Source of the DNA: Holtiella tumoricola
GTDB lineage: Bacteria > Bacillota > Clostridia > Lachnospirales > Cellulosilyticaceae
Direction of reading: 5' to 3'
Assembly (NCBI RefSeq): GCF_027857615.1
Contig: NZ_JAQIFT010000040.1
Coordinates: 124,001 to 188,000, forward strand
DNA length: 64,000 nt
The stretch's first letter is position 1, and every line of letters starts with the position of its first letter. The notes under the pieces were generated by a model. The model worked only from the letters and a program-made list of their open reading frames with translations. It was not told the DNA's origin and did no database searches. This document shows positions 61,995 through 64,000 of the stretch, piece by piece. Made by a program: the position numbers and the translations under genes.

Positions 61995-62927
61995 TTAATT
62001 TGTACGTATTAATGTTATTGCTTCATGTACAATACTTGTTGCATCTAATCCATATTTACAAAGTAAAGCTTCATAATCCCCGGATTCTGTAAAACAATCT
62101 TGAGTGCCCATACGCTTTACAGGTACAGGGTAGGTTTCGCTAAGTACCTCACATACTGCACTTCCAAGGCCTCCATTAATATTATGTTCTTCTACAACAA
62201 GTACTCTACCTGTTTGCTTAGCACTCTCTACAATAAGTGCTTGGTCAATAGGCTTAATGGTATGGATATTAATAACTTTAGTTGTAATGCCTTCATTTTT
62301 TAGTATTTGGCTTGCTTCAAGTGCTTTGCTTACCATGACGCCTGTTGCAATAATGGTTAAATCCTTCCCTTCTTCTAAAACATCTCCTTTACCTAACTCA
62401 AAAGGTGTGCTTTCATCATAAAGGATAGGTACTTCTGCACGGCTTAGACGGAGATAAACAGGACCTTCTAGCTGAGCTGCAACTTTAACTGCTTTTCTAG
62501 CTTGCACACCATCTGCTACAGAAATTACTGTAAAGTTAGGAAGGCTTCTAAAAAAGGCTAAATCTTCTAGAGCATGGTGGGTTGCCCCATCATAGGAATC
62601 AGATAACCCTGCATAAGCACCTGCTACTTTCACATTGAGCTTGCCATAGGCAATGAGACTTTTAAGTGGATCTGCACCACGCCCTACCATAAAAGTAGCA
62701 AAGGTATTAACAAAAGGAATATATCCAACAATTGAAAGTCCTGCCGCCATACTAATCATATTGTTTTCTGCTACACCCACATTGATGAAGCGCTCTGGAT
62801 ACTGTTTACCAAATACACCACTTTTTGTCGAACTCGATACATCTGCATCAAGTACTACAATTTGTTTCATTTCTTCTCCTAATTCACAAAGGGCATTCCC
62901 ATAAGCATCTCTTATTGATTGTTTCAT
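61995..62927 (-). CDS. Transketolase, C-terminal subunit (split enzyme)
   Basis: A 310-residue subunit containing the pyrimidine-binding and C-terminal domains of transketolase. The thiamine pyrimidine part has VAENNMISMAAGLSIVGYIPFVNTFA with the conserved glutamate, and SYDGATHHALEDLAFFRSLPN. It overlaps the N-terminal subunit gene by the ATGA junction, so the two are made together one to one. Split transketolases occur in catabolic operons of Clostridia, where the ketol donor may be an unusual sugar or hydroxypyruvate. GGAGGTGG precedes the ATG. Confidence 0.93.
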   Translation of the reverse strand: MKQSIRDAYGNALCELGEEMKQIVVLDADVSSSTKSGVFGKQYPERFINVGVAENNMISMAAGLSIVGYIPFVNTFATFMVGRGADPLKSLIAYGKLNVKVAGAYAGLSDSYDGATHHALEDLAFFRSLPNFTVISVADGVQARKAVKVAAQLEGPVYLRLSRAEVPILYDESTPFELGKGDVLEEGKDLTIIATGVMVSKALEASQILKNEGITTKVINIHTIKPIDQALIVESAKQTGRVLVVEEHNINGGLGSAVCEVLSETYPVPVKRMGTQDCFTESGDYEALLCKYGLDATSIVHEAITLIRTN

Positions 62928-63757
62928 ACTTCCACCTCCAACTCTTTAAGAGCAGTCACATATTCTGCATCAGATATTGGTTTACCATGCCATATATTTT
63001 TACCTTCCATAAAGGAGATACCTTTGCCCTTTACCGTATGTGCCAAGATTAAGCTTGGTTTACCTTCTATTTCTTTAGCCTCATCAATAGCTTCTGAAAG
63101 GGATGTAATATCATGTCCATTAGCTTCAATAACCCTAAACCCAAAAGCCTCCCACTTTGCCTTAATATCTCCCATTGGCATAACTTCTTCCGTGGTCCCA
63201 TCTAGCTGTACACCATTGGCATCTAAAATAACAACTAAATTATCCAATTTAAATTTAGCTGCGGACATGGCTGCTTCCCATACAACACCTTCTTGAATTT
63301 CCCCATCACCCATGAGTACATAAACGTGACGATCTATACCTTGCATTTTTAACCCTTTTGCAATGCCGCATCCTGCACTGATTCCAAGTCCTAAAGGCCC
63401 TGTAGAAACTTCTACACCTGGTGTTGTCTTAGAGCAAGGATGCCCTTGAAGCATACTATTAATTTGTCTCAAATTTTGAAGTTCTTCTTTATCAAAAAAT
63501 CCTTTTTCTGCTAACGTGAGGTACAACATAGGTGCTGCATGACCTTTGCTTAAGATAAAATGATCACGCTCTGGATTCTGTAAATTTAAAGGTGTAATAT
63601 CCATCTTGTCAAAATAAAGTAAAGTTAAGATCTCTGTGCAAGATAAGGAGCCCCCTGGATGCCCCGTTTGAATCTTATGTAAAAGTTCAATAAGCTCTTG
63701 TCTAAAGCGATGATTCATTTGTTTTAAATGGTCAACTTTTGCCACCTCAATCGCCAT
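62924..63757 (-). CDS. Transketolase, N-terminal subunit (split enzyme)
   Basis: A 277-residue thiamine-diphosphate-binding subunit. The TPP motif is GDGEIQEGVVWEAAMSAAKFKLDNLVVILDAN, the early segment is QTGHPGGSLSCTEILTLLYF, and HFILSKGHAAPMLY carries the substrate histidine. The ATG at 63757 has AGGAGG eight bases upstream. It starts one base after the stop of the racemase-like gene and overlaps the C-terminal subunit gene. Together with that gene it forms a full transketolase transferring two-carbon ketol units. Confidence 0.94.
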   Translation of the reverse strand: MAIEVAKVDHLKQMNHRFRQELIELLHKIQTGHPGGSLSCTEILTLLYFDKMDITPLNLQNPERDHFILSKGHAAPMLYLTLAEKGFFDKEELQNLRQINSMLQGHPCSKTTPGVEVSTGPLGLGISAGCGIAKGLKMQGIDRHVYVLMGDGEIQEGVVWEAAMSAAKFKLDNLVVILDANGVQLDGTTEEVMPMGDIKAKWEAFGFRVIEANGHDITSLSEAIDEAKEIEGKPSLILAHTVKGKGISFMEGKNIWHGKPISDAEYVTALKELEVEV

Positions 63758-63758
63758 A

Positions 63759-64000
63759 TTAAACACCTCCTAGGTATTGTTTTAAATTTCTTATAAATAA
63801 GTTGGGACTTGATAACACAGGTAAATTCAATTCATATCCTAAACTCTGCCTTGCATTTTCCATTGATGCTTGTGCCAGAATCACTACATCTTGCTTGGGC
63901 ACAAGCTTTAATGCCTCTAATAATAAAGTGGCAAAGCGTTCATGTTGATTGCTAAAAAGTGCCTCACCTGCTCTTTCTACCAATATAGGTGTAATGTGAA
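63759..64000 (-). CDS. Aspartate/glutamate racemase-family protein (C-terminal part, truncated by window edge)
   Basis: The gene runs off the right end; the last 80 codons are visible. HITPILVERAGEALF and 'PKQDVVILAQASMENARQSLGYE' resemble the C-terminal domain of Asp/Glu/hydantoin racemases and related decarboxylases, where a cysteine is usually replaced or retained near this segment; here the serine in LAQASM is visible. It is the upstream gene of the operon and is one base from the transketolase start. It may act on the operon's substrate, perhaps a dicarboxylate or aldonic acid, but the truncated view leaves the function open. Confidence 0.6.
   Translation of the reverse strand, partial: HITPILVERAGEALFSNQHERFATLLLEALKLVPKQDVVILAQASMENARQSLGYELNLPVLSSPNLFIRNLKQYLGGV

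Noticed and set aside
1..64000. CRISPR arrays, rRNA genes, phage or integrative element boundaries
   Set aside because: No regularly spaced repeats, rRNA signature stretches, integrase or attachment duplications were found anywhere in the window.

Overview
The window comes from a low-GC, Gram-positive anaerobe of the class Clostridia. I place it near Lachnospirales/Cellulosilyticum by gene content, as an inference only. Reasons: strong AGGAGG-type ribosome binding sites before almost every gene, T-box control of a trp gene, lipoproteins with Gram-positive lipoboxes, YesM-type histidine kinases, a ferredoxin-flavodoxin (EFR1) protein and a split catabolic transketolase. Most genes lie on the minus strand in short transcription units, and many of these end in clear intrinsic terminators. 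No insertion sequence, phage, CRISPR array or rRNA was seen.

Layout. 1-648: no intact gene; a cre-like site and probably the upstream region of a gene outside the window. 0.7-13.4 kb: a mosaic of small accessory and resistance-type genes (ANT(6)-like and AAC(6')-like aminoglycoside enzymes, an APH-fold kinase, two further GNATs, an alpha/beta hydrolase, an AAA ATPase, a half-size ABC exporter, a VOC protein, a C39-like peptidase, a Crp/Fnr regulator, an Alum_res/methionine gamma-lyase-like PLP enzyme). 13.5-21.8 kb: a galactose-type ABC importer (mglBAC) next to a sensor unit of a membrane-anchored sugar-binding paralogue, histidine kinase and AraC-type response regulator. 21.9-25.8 kb: folA, tRNA-Cys, queG, a kinase-dead and ligase-less Pnkp homologue and a divergent DEDDh exonuclease. 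25.8-30.8 kb: ECF S component, M24 peptidase, a 50-residue membrane protein, C69 dipeptidase and a YHYH-domain secreted protein. 30.9-37.7 kb: a three-gene SMC-kleisin-KITE operon of the Wadjet/MksBEF type, without a JetD nuclease gene. 37.8-46.9 kb: GH123/DUF4091 protein, an OadB-motif micro-ORF, low-molecular-weight phosphatase, ClC transporter, amidohydrolase, nitroreductase, T-box-controlled solo trpB and an EFR1 protein. 47.1-52.6 kb: a sugar ABC importer plus Gfo/Idh oxidoreductase facing a divergent AraC regulator. 52.6-58.4 kb: cupin, two unfamiliar proteins, a decayed polysaccharide deacetylase, a soluble chemoreceptor next to a FIST sensor gene broken by one in-frame TAA, and a MATE exporter. 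58.5-64 kb: an operon around hydroxypyruvate/glycerate chemistry (racemase-like fragment, split transketolase, TIM-barrel isomerase, glycerate kinase, D-2-hydroxyacid dehydrogenase, Dabb protein), running off the right edge.

Most unusual items: the Pnkp homologue whose kinase residues are all replaced while every phosphatase residue is kept; the JetABC-like operon without JetD; the binding-protein/kinase/regulator sensing unit beside mgl; the in-frame nonsense codon in the FIST gene; the hairpin in the leader of tRNA-Cys; and the start-less OadB-motif micro-ORF.
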